Assembly (NCBI RefSeq): GCF_000733755.1
Contig: NZ_JPOF01000003.1
Location: forward strand, 1,431,001 to 1,495,000
Source of the DNA: Lachnoclostridium phytofermentans
Lineage (GTDB): Bacteria > Bacillota > Clostridia > Lachnospirales > Lachnospiraceae
Length of the DNA: 64,000 bases
Direction of reading: 5' to 3'
The position numbers were made by a program, and so were the translations under genes. Below are positions 26,743 to 35,333 of this stretch, piece after piece (position 1 is the first letter of the stretch; every line of letters begins with the position of its first letter). The notes beneath the pieces are model-generated. The model was given only the letters and a program-made list of their open reading frames with translations. It made no database searches and was not told the origin of the DNA.

Positions 26743-27498
26743 CTAGATTGTACATCCTCTCTCTGCTATACTCCTTTTCCCCTCATAATAACAGCTTTGT
26801 TCTAAATAAAAGTCCTCTAAATTCTTATCTTTATCTAGTAATTCTTTGATACCAACTGTTCCTAGATTATTTCCTTTTGATAGTATCATTACACGATCAC
26901 AAAGTTTTTCCATTTCCCAAAGCATAGTACTTGATACCAATATACAAATTCCTTGTTCATGAGATACTTTTTTTAAAAAATCTCTAATTTTTTTTGTAGC
27001 AATCGGATTAAAATCCCTCACTGGTTCGTCTAGTACAAGAATCATGGGCTTACTAAGAAGTGATAATCCTATTGAAAGGATAAGTTTCATTTCAGCAGAA
27101 TAACTCTTAACTTTATTATTTAAATCAAGCTGAGAAGAAACTAAGACTTTCACTCTTTCTAACTGTTCTTTTCCTTTTTGACTTGCTTTTGCAAACCGAG
27201 ATAAGGTATCTATTCCCGACAAATGTTTCAATAAGCGAGGTAACCTCACTAATACAGCGATTTCCTTTATAGCGTCTTCATAATTATAATCAATGTCATA
27301 GCCGCCTATAATTATGGTTCCTTCTTCTTTTTTAAGTAACCCGGTTACTATCTTGATAATCGTAGTCTTTCCATCTCCTTTTTGACCCAATATGCCAAGG
27401 ATTTCGCCAGAATACCCAGTGAGAGAGACCCTATTTACAATCTTATATTTTTTATATTGTTTCGTTAATCCAACGACTTGCAATGCGATAGTTTTCAT
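26743..27498 (-). CDS. Orphan ABC transporter ATP-binding protein
   Basis: A 251-residue ABC ATPase. Walker A is GQKGDGKTT (about residues 36-44) and Walker B is MILVLDEP. The signature motif is strongly degenerate, YSAEMKLIL in place of LSGGQ, and the usual Q-loop region is unusual too. No permease is encoded next to it, so its partner lies elsewhere or it has a non-transport role. The ATG at 27498 follows GGAGGTAAA. It converges on adhE. Confidence 0.8.
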   Translation of the reverse strand: MKTIALQVVGLTKQYKKYKIVNRVSLTGYSGEILGILGQKGDGKTTIIKIVTGLLKKEEGTIIIGGYDIDYNYEDAIKEIAVLVRLPRLLKHLSGIDTLSRFAKASQKGKEQLERVKVLVSSQLDLNNKVKSYSAEMKLILSIGLSLLSKPMILVLDEPVRDFNPIATKKIRDFLKKVSHEQGICILVSSTMLWEMEKLCDRVMILSKGNNLGTVGIKELLDKDKNLEDFYLEQSCYYEGKRSIAERGCTI

Positions 27499-27755
27499 TT
27501 TACCTCCATGGACGTACCTTACTTAACCTTGAAAGACTCTTATCCCACATCTTTAAATTGAATTACCTGTATAATTAAAGTATTACCGTAGGTAATTACT
27601 TTAACCAGCTTTTTAATGCTTCTTTGTTTTGCTTCTTGTTTTGCTTCTTCGTTTTATAGATTCAATATATTATATTGAGCACAAGCAATCTTATCAGCAT
27701 ATTGGTATGTAATACTTGTATAAAGGTAACTGTCCTATGGATGGTAAAAAGAAAT
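27499..27755. other. Intergenic region without a gene
   Basis: AT-rich DNA between the ATPase gene and the kinase gene. A local CTTCTTTGTTTTGCTTCTTG duplication is visible around 27620-27650. No promoter or coding frame of note was seen. Confidence 0.3.
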
Positions 27756-27805
27756 AGACCATTTTGAAATAAACTTTAGCTTAAAAGCTTATCTCAAAAT
27801 GGTCT
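27756..27805 (-). terminator. Terminator of the phosphotransferase gene
   Basis: AGACCATTTTGA pairs with TCAAAATGGTCT, with an inner ATAA/TTAT and a small loop stem GCTT/AAGC. On the minus strand a T-rich tract follows. Confidence 0.75.
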
Positions 27806-27819
27806 ACACTATTTATTAT

Positions 27820-28566
27820 TTATTCATATTCTACAACATCCAACCACTTCATTAATAGTTCTTTTTCTTCTGGCTTATCCTTACTTAACTGAGCTGCTGC
27901 CACAATTGGTAACCAAGTCTGCACATATTGCTTCTCAGTCTTGCTCTTTTTACAAAATACATCAAGATAATAATCTGCAAGTTTCTGATCTTCTAAGGCA
28001 AACAATAGATAGGTTCTGGCTGCATCTGCACTTGCATTTCCTTGGGTAGCATGTACCCAGTCGATCACATACATTTTACCGTTTGATACGATAATATTGT
28101 TTGGATTAAAATCACCGTGACATACTTTAACATGCTTTGGCATACCATCTAATCTGGTTAGTAGATCGTACTTTTTAATATTGTCTAACATCTCAAGGCT
28201 ATTAATCTGGCGGATTAATTTATCTTTTAATTTGTTTAATAGTGGAGCTCTCTTAGAGTGGATTTCAAGTTGAAGGTCAACCATTTGATTTATGTACTCT
28301 TCTTTTTTATCTGGATTTTCTTTCATTAATTGACCTAATGTTTTTCCTTCAATGTAATTCATAGTAATTGCCCATTGTCCATCTTCAATTCCAACTTCGC
28401 TAATACTTGGGATCGCTAGACCAGTTTCTTCTACTCTGGTTGTGTTTAATGCCTCATTAAGTACGTCCGTTTTGTTTGTTCCCTTATTGAAAACCTTAAT
28501 TGCATTTTCACCATCACGATAAACACTAGCTTTCTGTCCTTTTGAAATTAAGTTTGTAAGCTTCAT
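27820..28566 (-). CDS. Aminoglycoside phosphotransferase/choline kinase-family protein
   Basis: A 248-residue protein-kinase-like phosphotransferase. The Brenner motif CHGDFNPNNI (about residues 151-160) holds the catalytic Asp, and YVIDWVHATQG (about 169-179) the metal-binding Asp. An N-terminal Lys-containing lobe, SVYRDGENAIKVFNK, binds ATP. The family covers antibiotic kinases, choline kinases and fructosamine kinases. There is no resistance-gene context, so a metabolic small-molecule kinase is more likely. It is monocistronic with a good GAGGAGC ribosome site. Confidence 0.8.
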   Translation of the reverse strand: MKLTNLISKGQKASVYRDGENAIKVFNKGTNKTDVLNEALNTTRVEETGLAIPSISEVGIEDGQWAITMNYIEGKTLGQLMKENPDKKEEYINQMVDLQLEIHSKRAPLLNKLKDKLIRQINSLEMLDNIKKYDLLTRLDGMPKHVKVCHGDFNPNNIIVSNGKMYVIDWVHATQGNASADAARTYLLFALEDQKLADYYLDVFCKKSKTEKQYVQTWLPIVAAAQLSKDKPEEKELLMKWLDVVEYE

Positions 28567-28910
28567 AATATTTGCTCCTCTCGTCTAGTCTTTGATAAGT
28601 CGTACTATATCTTCATATCCTATATAGTTTTGTGATATTTATATAAAATACTCTGAATTGATACTATAATTATAGCATATATTGCTAAATTTGTATAGTG
28701 TTATCTCTAACTTACTTCATACTATTTTTTCGTATTATCCAGTTAACACATAGATGTTTTAGATTTACGAACTAATCCTGTATTTATCCTACTTGACTGT
28801 AATAACATACCTCTCTTCCATACAAGCATCAACTTTCTTTACTTCGATATTTGCTTGTACTATAATAAATACAGACACTTATTCTATTATACATAACAGG
28901 GGGAAGAAAA
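28567..28910. other. Divergent promoter region
   Basis: About 340 AT-rich bases between the minus-strand kinase and the plus-strand aldolase gene. TATAAT-like boxes occur for both directions (near 28668 on the minus strand and 28860 on the plus strand), but -35 elements are weak. No gene was seen. Confidence 0.35.
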
Positions 28911-29630
28911 ATGTTAGAAAAGTTGAAAGACGAAGTTTATCAAGCTAATATGATGTTACCAAAACACGGATTGATTACCTTAACCTGGGGTAATGTTTCT
29001 GCCAGGGATAAAGAAACAGGATATATTGTAATTAAACCATCCGGAGTTGAGTATACTAATATGAGACCAGAGGACATGGTTGTGGTAGACTTAGAAGGAC
29101 ATGTAATAGAAGGTGCCCTAAATCCTTCTTCAGATACCGCAACTCATATTGAACTATATCAAGCATATCCTGACCTTGGAGGTATTGTTCATACACATTC
29201 ACGCTTTGCAACCATTTTTGCACAAGCTGGCGCTTCTATTCCTGCACTTGGTACGACCCATGCAGATTACTTTTATGGTACCATTCCTTGCACTCGTAAA
29301 ATGACAAAAAGTGAAATCAAAGGTTCCTATGAGAAGGAAACAGGAAGTGTTATCATTGATACTTTCGAAAATCTTAACATTGATCCCTATCAGGTTCCAT
29401 CCGTTCTCGTTCATAGTCATGGTCCATTTACCTGGGGAAATAGCGCTATGAAAGCGGTAGAAAATGCAATTGTTTTAGAAGAAGTGGCGCAAATGGCTTG
29501 GCATACTTTACTACTCTATCAAAGTAATCACATTACCAATACTTGTCCTTCCATGCAACAGGATTTATTAGACAAACACTACCTTAGGAAACATGGTCCA
29601 AACTCATATTACGGTCAAAAACGTTCATAA
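28911..29630 (+). CDS. araD: L-ribulose-5-phosphate 4-epimerase (class II aldolase family)
   Basis: A 239-residue zinc enzyme of the AraD/FucA family, linking L-arabinose or related pentoses to the pentose phosphate pathway. Key segments are TWGNVSARD (about 24-32), KPSGVEY, the zinc ligands in HTHSRFAT and [10 protein letters not shown], and [10 protein letters not shown]. These segments match AraD better than fuculose aldolase. Length is close to the usual 231. GGGGGAAG precedes the ATG. No araA or araB lies beside it, so in this window it stands alone. Confidence 0.88.
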   Translation: MLEKLKDEVYQANMMLPKHGLITLTWGNVSARDKETGYIVIKPSGVEYTNMRPEDMVVVDLEGHVIEGALNPSSDTATHIELYQAYPDLGGIVHTHSRFATIFAQAGASIPALGTTHADYFYGTIPCTRKMTKSEIKGSYEKETGSVIIDTFENLNIDPYQVPSVLVHSHGPFTWGNSAMKAVENAIVLEEVAQMAWHTLLLYQSNHITNTCPSMQQDLLDKHYLRKHGPNSYYGQKRS

Positions 29631-29713
29631 TAGTTCTTTGTTGCTGTTTCAATGATTTATAGGATTTCATCTTGCGACATGTACAAAAATACATTATAAT
29701 AACAATATACGGG

Positions 29714-29749
29714 CACCCCGTCAAGTTTAGCTTGAACGGGGTCTTGTCG
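29714..29749 (+). terminator. Terminator-like hairpin after araD
   Basis: ACCCCGT pairs with ACGGGGT and an inner CAAG/CTTG; the following T-run is short and interrupted. Confidence 0.65.
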
Positions 29750-29814
29750 TTTATCAAAGCAATTGCCAAATAATCGCTTTGCAATCGCTTTTTCACATAG
29801 ATTCGGAGGATTTT

Positions 29815-31356
29815 ATGAAGGAAAAATTAAGAAAAAACTTCCGTAGGCTCCTTGCAATTACATTCACCGTATTATTTACGGCTTCCCCAACCTTAGCCTA
29901 TGCGGATTCCAATACAAACAAAGAAAATGTTTCATCTACTGTTGATGTATCTGATTTTACCTGGCCAACAGGTCCAGAAGTATATGCCGACGCTGCCATC
30001 GTTATGGAGGCTAGCACAGGCTTAATTTTGTATGAAAAAGATATTTATGATAAGCACTACCCTGCAAGTATCACCAAAATCATGACAACCTTGTTAGCAA
30101 TTGAAAATAATAATCTAAATGAAACCATGACAATGTCCCATGCAGCAGAGTGGGATGTTGATTTTAATAGTAGCCGAATTGGCCTCGTGGAAGGTGAATC
30201 CCTTACTTTAAAGGATGCCTTATATGGTGTAATGCTTGAGTCCGCCAACGAAGTATCGTATGGTGTTGGTGAGCACGTTGCTAACGGTCCAATCACAGAT
30301 TTTACTGCAATGATGAATGCTCGTGCCAAAGAGCTTGGCTGTGTAAATACCAATTTTGTTAATCCTCATGGACTTCATGATGATAACCACTATACTTGTG
30401 CCTATGATATGGCTCTCATCAGCCGTGCAGCGATTGCGCTTCCGGAATTTCGTACTATCACAGGTACAAGGACTTATACTATACCTGCAACCAATAAAAA
30501 TGTAGCACGCCCTTTAGCTAACCATCACCGTTTTATTCGAAAGACTTTGAATTATGAAGGTGCAATCGGCGGGAAAACCGGTGGAACTACAGAAGCTAAG
30601 ACGACACTGGTTACTTATGCAGAACGTAATGGTTTGACCTTAATTGCTGTTGTTCTGCATGTTGATACTGGTTTACACGCTTATGAAGACACCGCAAAAA
30701 TCCTTGATTTTGCGTTTGATAATTATGCTCTCTATCGTATTGAAGATACCGAAAGTGTGAATACTTCTGGATTTACATCTTTATTTAAAGATTTTCCTGC
30801 CTTTGTTAAGCCAGAGCAAAGCCCATTGCGACTCAGTTCAAATAGTAATGTTGTACTTCCTATCACAGCAAACTATAAAGATGCTGAAAAAACTATAACA
30901 TATACTCCTGTAAAAGAATATGTCCATGGTAATAATGTCGTAGGACAAATCTCGTATACCTATGCTGGAAAATACGTAGGATCAACTGATATTATATACT
31001 ATAACAAAGACTATCCTCTAACAAAAGCAGAGTTTGATGCCCAATGGCCTGATTACTTGATTCCTCCTGAGCTCATTTTTACAGACTCTGAAACTAATGA
31101 TCCAGAAACATCTGAAAAAGAAAACATACCAGTAACCTCAGATTCGACAAAGGATAAAGAATCAAAGAAGGAAGGTTCCTCTCTACTAAAGCCAATACTT
31201 CTTGGCGTAACGGTATCTGCTATTGTTTTATTAGTAGGTTACTATCTGCTTTTTATTGAGTTACCACATCGCAAGCGTCGTAGAAGATATCATGAAAATC
31301 ATAAACGCAGAATGGAATCAATGCGTAGAAATTATCGTGATGATTTTACAGAATAA
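29815..31356 (+). CDS. D-alanyl-D-alanine carboxypeptidase (serine-type, DacF/DacA-like)
   Basis: A 513-residue low-molecular-weight penicillin-binding protein that trims pentapeptide stems of peptidoglycan. A signal peptide lies at residues 1-32 (basic start, LLAITFTVLFTASPTLAYA). The active-site SxxK is SITK, SxN is SAN in ESANEVSYG, and KTG is in GGKTGGT. A C-terminal extension includes an acidic Ser/Thr/Lys-rich linker, a transmembrane helix (LLKPILLGVTVSAIVLLVGY) and a very basic Arg/His tail of about 40 residues. Most homologues use an amphipathic helix instead, so this anchor is notable. Start at 29815 follows CGGAGGA. Confidence 0.93.
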   Translation: MKEKLRKNFRRLLAITFTVLFTASPTLAYADSNTNKENVSSTVDVSDFTWPTGPEVYADAAIVMEASTGLILYEKDIYDKHYPASITKIMTTLLAIENNNLNETMTMSHAAEWDVDFNSSRIGLVEGESLTLKDALYGVMLESANEVSYGVGEHVANGPITDFTAMMNARAKELGCVNTNFVNPHGLHDDNHYTCAYDMALISRAAIALPEFRTITGTRTYTIPATNKNVARPLANHHRFIRKTLNYEGAIGGKTGGTTEAKTTLVTYAERNGLTLIAVVLHVDTGLHAYEDTAKILDFAFDNYALYRIEDTESVNTSGFTSLFKDFPAFVKPEQSPLRLSSNSNVVLPITANYKDAEKTITYTPVKEYVHGNNVVGQISYTYAGKYVGSTDIIYYNKDYPLTKAEFDAQWPDYLIPPELIFTDSETNDPETSEKENIPVTSDSTKDKESKKEGSSLLKPILLGVTVSAIVLLVGYYLLFIELPHRKRRRRYHENHKRRMESMRRNYRDDFTE

Positions 31357-31378
31357 AATATCAAAAACATATTAACAT

Positions 31379-31410
31379 AAGGTCAGCACTACTTCTTAGC
31401 GCTGACCTTA
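31379..31410. terminator. Hairpin terminator between converging genes
   Basis: AAGGTCAGC pairs perfectly with GCTGACCTT around a 13-base loop. It lies between the carboxypeptidase and the minus-strand membrane protein genes. Confidence 0.75.
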
Positions 31411-31465
31411 CTTATCTACTTTTTATTCAATTCTTTTTACTTTCGTTTATTAGAAAACTAGTCTA

Positions 31466-32164
31466 CTATTCTTCTGTTGTCTTTGTATCATTTCCTACTA
31501 TTTTTTGCAATAAAGCGTTGATTCCTTCCAGGTTTTTCAATATATCTTCCATCTCATTTTGATAATTATTATTCAATGTTACAATTTGATCTTCCAATCC
31601 GGAATGATTGTTTGTAAGAAGATTCGGTAGTGCTTCTTCTAACATAGAAACAGCATAATTAATTTCCTTTAGAGTAGACTGCGTATTTTCATTTGTATTT
31701 AATGCTACTTGACGTGCATTTTCTCTACTATATTGAACCAAAGCCTTAATCCCATGACGAAGGAGCTTTGTATTATCTTCTTGATCTTTTTGTATCTTTT
31801 GCTCTAAGGTTTCTAAACGAGTTAATACATCAAGCATGGAAACACTATCGACTTCTTCCCCGTCTTCTTCTTGAGCCGCTTTATAAATTGCTCTTTCTAA
31901 TCTTTCAATCTTTGTATAATTACGTTTCACCTCAAACATAGCTTGCTCAAACTTATCATCGAAATCACATTGATCAAGCTGATATTTTTGATATATATCA
32001 TGTTCTATCTTATCTACTAGAAAATAAGCTGCAATTAACATTAAAACAGCGGACAGTCCTACTGCCAGATAATCCTTATGGAATTCTATTAAGATAAATG
32101 CTGCAAAAAAGGCTGCTGCAACAAAGAAGATAATATAAATAACCTTTGATTTTCTGTTCTTCAA
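31466..32164 (-). CDS. Membrane-anchored coiled-coil protein of unknown function
   Basis: A 232-residue protein not recognised as a named family. Two adjacent transmembrane helices lie near the N-terminus (about residues 8-26 and 32-50), separated by a short loop EFHKDY. The remaining 180 residues are soluble, charged and helical with heptad-like Leu/Ile spacing, as in RLETLEQKIQKDQEDNTKLL. This predicts a cytoplasmic coiled coil anchored to the membrane. The ATG follows AGGAGG. It is separated from tRNA-Arg by about 230 AT-rich bases without a gene. Confidence 0.7.
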   Translation of the reverse strand: MKNRKSKVIYIIFFVAAAFFAAFILIEFHKDYLAVGLSAVLMLIAAYFLVDKIEHDIYQKYQLDQCDFDDKFEQAMFEVKRNYTKIERLERAIYKAAQEEDGEEVDSVSMLDVLTRLETLEQKIQKDQEDNTKLLRHGIKALVQYSRENARQVALNTNENTQSTLKEINYAVSMLEEALPNLLTNNHSGLEDQIVTLNNNYQNEMEDILKNLEGINALLQKIVGNDTKTTEE

Positions 32165-32392
32165 TCTGTTTTCCTCCTATGCTGTTTTACACTCTGTCTA
32201 TATCATGACTTATCAGAAGATGCTATTTTACCACTAATATAGCACACTGGCTTTTTGTATAGTAATCTAATTATCGAAACATAAACTTTATTCTTATAAT
32301 ATACTTATCGGATTGTACACGTAATTATATGATATTTATTTTATTTTTATCTAAATTTCTAAAGCTATAGTTTTATATTCTAAAATACAAAA

Positions 32393-32416
32393 AGCTGTAG
32401 GTTAATACCTACAGCC
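32393..32416 (-). terminator. Terminator of tRNA-Arg
   Basis: GGCTGTAGG/CCTACAGC with a 6-base loop, followed on the minus strand by TTTTTG. Confidence 0.8.
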
Positions 32417-32421
32417 TATTA

Positions 32422-32493
32422 CGTCCCCAACAGGAATCGAACCTGTAACTAATCCTTAGGAGGGATTTATTATATCCGTTTAACTATGAGGAC
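32422..32493 (-). tRNA. tRNA-Arg (CCT)
   Basis: Reading the minus strand: acceptor GTCCTCA/TGGGGAC, anticodon stem AATCC/GGATT with loop CTCCTAA (anticodon CCT, reads AGG), and T-arm ACAGG-TTCGATT-CCTGT. The discriminator is G and CCA is not encoded. Confidence 0.93.
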
Positions 32494-32525
32494 TTATGGA
32501 TAACACAATATTTATTATATTCAAA

Positions 32526-33404
32526 TTATGCGATAAAGTCAACCATTCCCTGCATCCAGATCGTTCCTCTAAATCTTCTTCCTACTTGTGGTTCACCAAA
32601 TAAATCTTCTTTATTAATGCAAACCTCAAAGGTTAATCCATTGCATTCTAATTGCATTAGATATAACATTTCCTTTGTTTCTTCATTACTAACTTCTCGC
32701 CACTCAATAATAGTACCTAAGACGGTATAATTATCAGACTCTGATCCATATGGAATAAATGATGTTTCTACAATGGAATAAATATCTTCCTTTTTAATCC
32801 GTTTTGAGACCATAGCATACATATCTATATCATCTATAGTAAGGCTATCAATAGCTTCTTGATTTCCTTTTTTTGCTTCTGCAATTAATTGGTTGCGATA
32901 TTTCATATCTGCCTTATTGCTATCTATCTGACGTTCTGTCTTTTCTACAGGCAGTAATATCTTTCCTTCTTGTGCCAATCCAGCTAAGGTTATTGATCGA
33001 AGTCCCATAGAATCCGTTTTTTCTTTTATTGATAGATAATCAATCGCATTCTGTAAATAAAAGATAAGAGATACTCCTAAGCGATAATCATCGCACATTC
33101 CGGTATAAGCATCTGTATCAACGCGTTTACTAATATAAACTTCTTCCCTTGTGCTAACATTTTGACCATGAAAATAAGGATAATAATGTTCTACATGAAA
33201 TTGATCATTCTCATCATATTCACCCCGTACTGTTAACCCTATTCCTTCTGCAAATTCAAAAGATAATTCTGCCACAGCAGTATTATCCTTAAAACTATAT
33301 TTGCATTTATTGGTAGCTTGTTCCACTACTTTATGAATTAAGGCTTCCACCTGTCTTCTATTATTTAATTTACTAAATCCTATTGCTCTTAAAAAACTAT
33401 GCAT
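32526..33404 (-). CDS. DUF3881-like protein
   Basis: A 292-residue protein matching in start and length the DUF3881 family of Lachnospiraceae (MHSFLRAIGFSKLNNRRQVE). Function is unknown. It appears soluble, mixed alpha/beta, ending in EPQVGRRFRGTIWMQGMVDF, which resembles an OB-like barrel strand set. The ATG follows AGGTG. It is the last of a minus-strand series starting at parA and lies right beside tRNA-Arg. The family name is from memory of sequence pattern. Confidence 0.7.
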   Translation of the reverse strand: MHSFLRAIGFSKLNNRRQVEALIHKVVEQATNKCKYSFKDNTAVAELSFEFAEGIGLTVRGEYDENDQFHVEHYYPYFHGQNVSTREEVYISKRVDTDAYTGMCDDYRLGVSLIFYLQNAIDYLSIKEKTDSMGLRSITLAGLAQEGKILLPVEKTERQIDSNKADMKYRNQLIAEAKKGNQEAIDSLTIDDIDMYAMVSKRIKKEDIYSIVETSFIPYGSESDNYTVLGTIIEWREVSNEETKEMLYLMQLECNGLTFEVCINKEDLFGEPQVGRRFRGTIWMQGMVDFIA

Positions 33405-33525
33405 TAATTCACCTAATAACTTTCTTTTTGCTGTATTTCATTCTATGTGAAAACTTCATTTCTTAGTTATATCATATTAATGATAACTTAGCAACTAGGG
33501 AATATAGTAACTATTATATCGTCAT

Positions 33526-34608
33526 CTACTCCTCGATTGTGTCTCGTACATAAGTTGTAAGTTCCTTTGATAAATCAACGATTCTTCCCTTTTTGCTTAA
33601 ATCTAATTCTTTTACACCTAAGACCTGTACAATTGGACGTGTTGGCATGCGATAGTTTTGGCGTATTACAATTCCAATTTCTTCAGTATTAAGAAGAACA
33701 TATGTTCCTATTGGATATACAGCTACAACTTCGACAAAAGCATTGACTATCTTAAAATCAAATAATATACCCGCTTTACTCATTATATTATCAATTACAT
33801 GGTGAACTTTATATTTAAGCCTTTGATTGCTGTAAACAGCACGATCTAGCTCATCACAAATTGCCACAATCTTTGTTTCTATACTAATCTTATCCTTTGT
33901 TAATCGCATTGGATATCCGCTTCCATCATCTCTTTCATGATGACTTAAAATAATATCCTTCGCTGTATTTGTTAACCAATCCTCATCCTTTACCATGGTA
34001 TAGCCTGTTAATACGTGCTTTTTAATCTCAACTAATTGTTTTTCATCACATTCCTCTTCGTTAACTTTCTCATAATCGAATGGCAAATAAGCGATGCCTA
34101 GGTCATGGAGCAAAGCGCCAACTGCAATCTCTTGAATCTTCTTTTGTGGTAATTTTAGTTTTGAAGCAATTAAAACTGCCAAGGTTGAAACATTAATGCT
34201 ATGAGTATAGGTAGAATGATTTTTCTCTCGTATCGTTGAAACGTTATACATTACATTAGGTTGTTCTAGTATTTCTTGAATAATATGATTTGCTACATCT
34301 ACGACTCCAGTTAATTCATTACTAGCACAACACGTATAGCGTTCGATTGTATCTTTAATTTGTCCAACACACTCTTCTAATATTTTTTTCTCAACCTGAA
34401 TTTCCACAGTTCCTTTCACTAAATTATCTATTTTTTGATTTTTTACTTCCTCAACATAGATCCAGTCAATATGTAGCTCTTTTAATTTTTGGATATATTC
34501 TTTTTTTATTTTTGATCCAACTGGAATGATGACAAGACCATGATTTGTTGCAATCTCCTTTGCAACGGTCTCTCCGCCTATTAAATTATCTACAGACATT
34601 CGTTTCAA
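33526..34608 (-). CDS. HD-GYP domain phosphohydrolase (probable c-di-GMP phosphodiesterase)
   Basis: About 360 residues. The N-terminal 120 residues form an uncharacterised domain common before clostridial HD-GYP modules. The HD-GYP domain shows HSINVSTLAV, the HD pair in GALLHDLGIAYLP, the downstream His in HHERDDGSGYPMRL (with the GYP motif), and CDELDRAV. These are the metal ligands of c-di-GMP phosphodiesterases. A TTG at 34608 is chosen as the start because GGAGGAG lies 7 bp upstream; the next ATG (34599) is 16 bp away from it. Signalling target is unknown. Confidence 0.88.
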   Translation of the reverse strand: MKRMSVDNLIGGETVAKEIATNHGLVIIPVGSKIKKEYIQKLKELHIDWIYVEEVKNQKIDNLVKGTVEIQVEKKILEECVGQIKDTIERYTCCASNELTGVVDVANHIIQEILEQPNVMYNVSTIREKNHSTYTHSINVSTLAVLIASKLKLPQKKIQEIAVGALLHDLGIAYLPFDYEKVNEEECDEKQLVEIKKHVLTGYTMVKDEDWLTNTAKDIILSHHERDDGSGYPMRLTKDKISIETKIVAICDELDRAVYSNQRLKYKVHHVIDNIMSKAGILFDFKIVNAFVEVVAVYPIGTYVLLNTEEIGIVIRQNYRMPTRPIVQVLGVKELDLSKKGRIVDLSKELTTYVRDTIEE

Positions 34609-34700
34609 TGAGCTACTCCTCCACTTCTTAATGAACATGATGTATAAGCAAGCAATCTCGTTTATTAATAATCACTTCAATAAAATGTATTTATTAATAA

Positions 34701-34750
34701 AAAGTCTTAGAACGAAGACACTTCTTTCATTCGCTCTAAGACTACTTTTT
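34701..34750 (-). terminator. Terminator after the DUF4446 gene
   Basis: AGTCTTAGA and TCTAAGACT pair, with inner CGA/TCG; T-rich DNA follows on the minus strand. Confidence 0.75.
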
Positions 34751-35263
34751 TTACTCAAAATAGTTCTTCTTGTTTTTTGCTTCGCTTAATACCTGTTTTT
34801 CTTCTTCTGATAAAAGTACAAATGATTCTCCTTTAATAATCTCCTTTACATAAGTATAGCAACCTTCTCTACTGCTATGCATCGATGTAATAATAAATCC
34901 CCCATTATTATCATCTAATAAACAAAGGGAAAAACTTAATTTACCTCCCATTTCTTTGAAGGCATCATACTTAACAATACTACATTTTTGATAAGTATTC
35001 AATAAGTTCTCAGTAATTTTATGAATACTAGTTTTCATAGACTTTGTATCTTCTTTTAATTGATCCACCTCTTGAAAACGGTTTAAAATTGTACTTTCAA
35101 GAGTTTTGCCTTCGCTTCCTTCCATGAAAGCATTATATTTCTTCTTTAATTTTCTTTGCTTTACTAATATTACGATTTGTATTATAAATATTATTAATAA
35201 CGCAACTATAGCTCCCAATACTACATAACTACCATCTATACCAAGTCTATCAAATAGTTCCAT
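34751..35263 (-). CDS. DUF4446 family membrane-anchored protein
   Basis: A 170-residue protein with one N-terminal transmembrane helix (about residues 13-33), a short basic stop-transfer segment KQRKLKKKY, a coiled-coil region (about 50-90), and a small C-terminal beta domain with KYDAFKEMGGKLSFSLCLLD and a closing FVLLSEEE. This is the architecture of DUF4446, frequently encoded next to parB in clostridia; function is unknown. AAGGAG precedes the ATG. It lies about 70 bp after parB and probably belongs to the par operon. Confidence 0.85.
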   Translation of the reverse strand: MELFDRLGIDGSYVVLGAIVALLIIFIIQIVILVKQRKLKKKYNAFMEGSEGKTLESTILNRFQEVDQLKEDTKSMKTSIHKITENLLNTYQKCSIVKYDAFKEMGGKLSFSLCLLDDNNGGFIITSMHSSREGCYTYVKEIIKGESFVLLSEEEKQVLSEAKNKKNYFE

Positions 35264-35333
35264 TCTCCTTCTTACCTTCCTCTACTTTTTTCGATTGTTT
35301 TATAATTTCTCTAATTTCTTGGTATTTATTTTT

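Noticed and set aside
27820..28566. Antibiotic resistance gene
   Set aside because: The kinase fold fits, but no mobile-element context or close aminoglycoside-kinase signature is present; a metabolic kinase is more likely.
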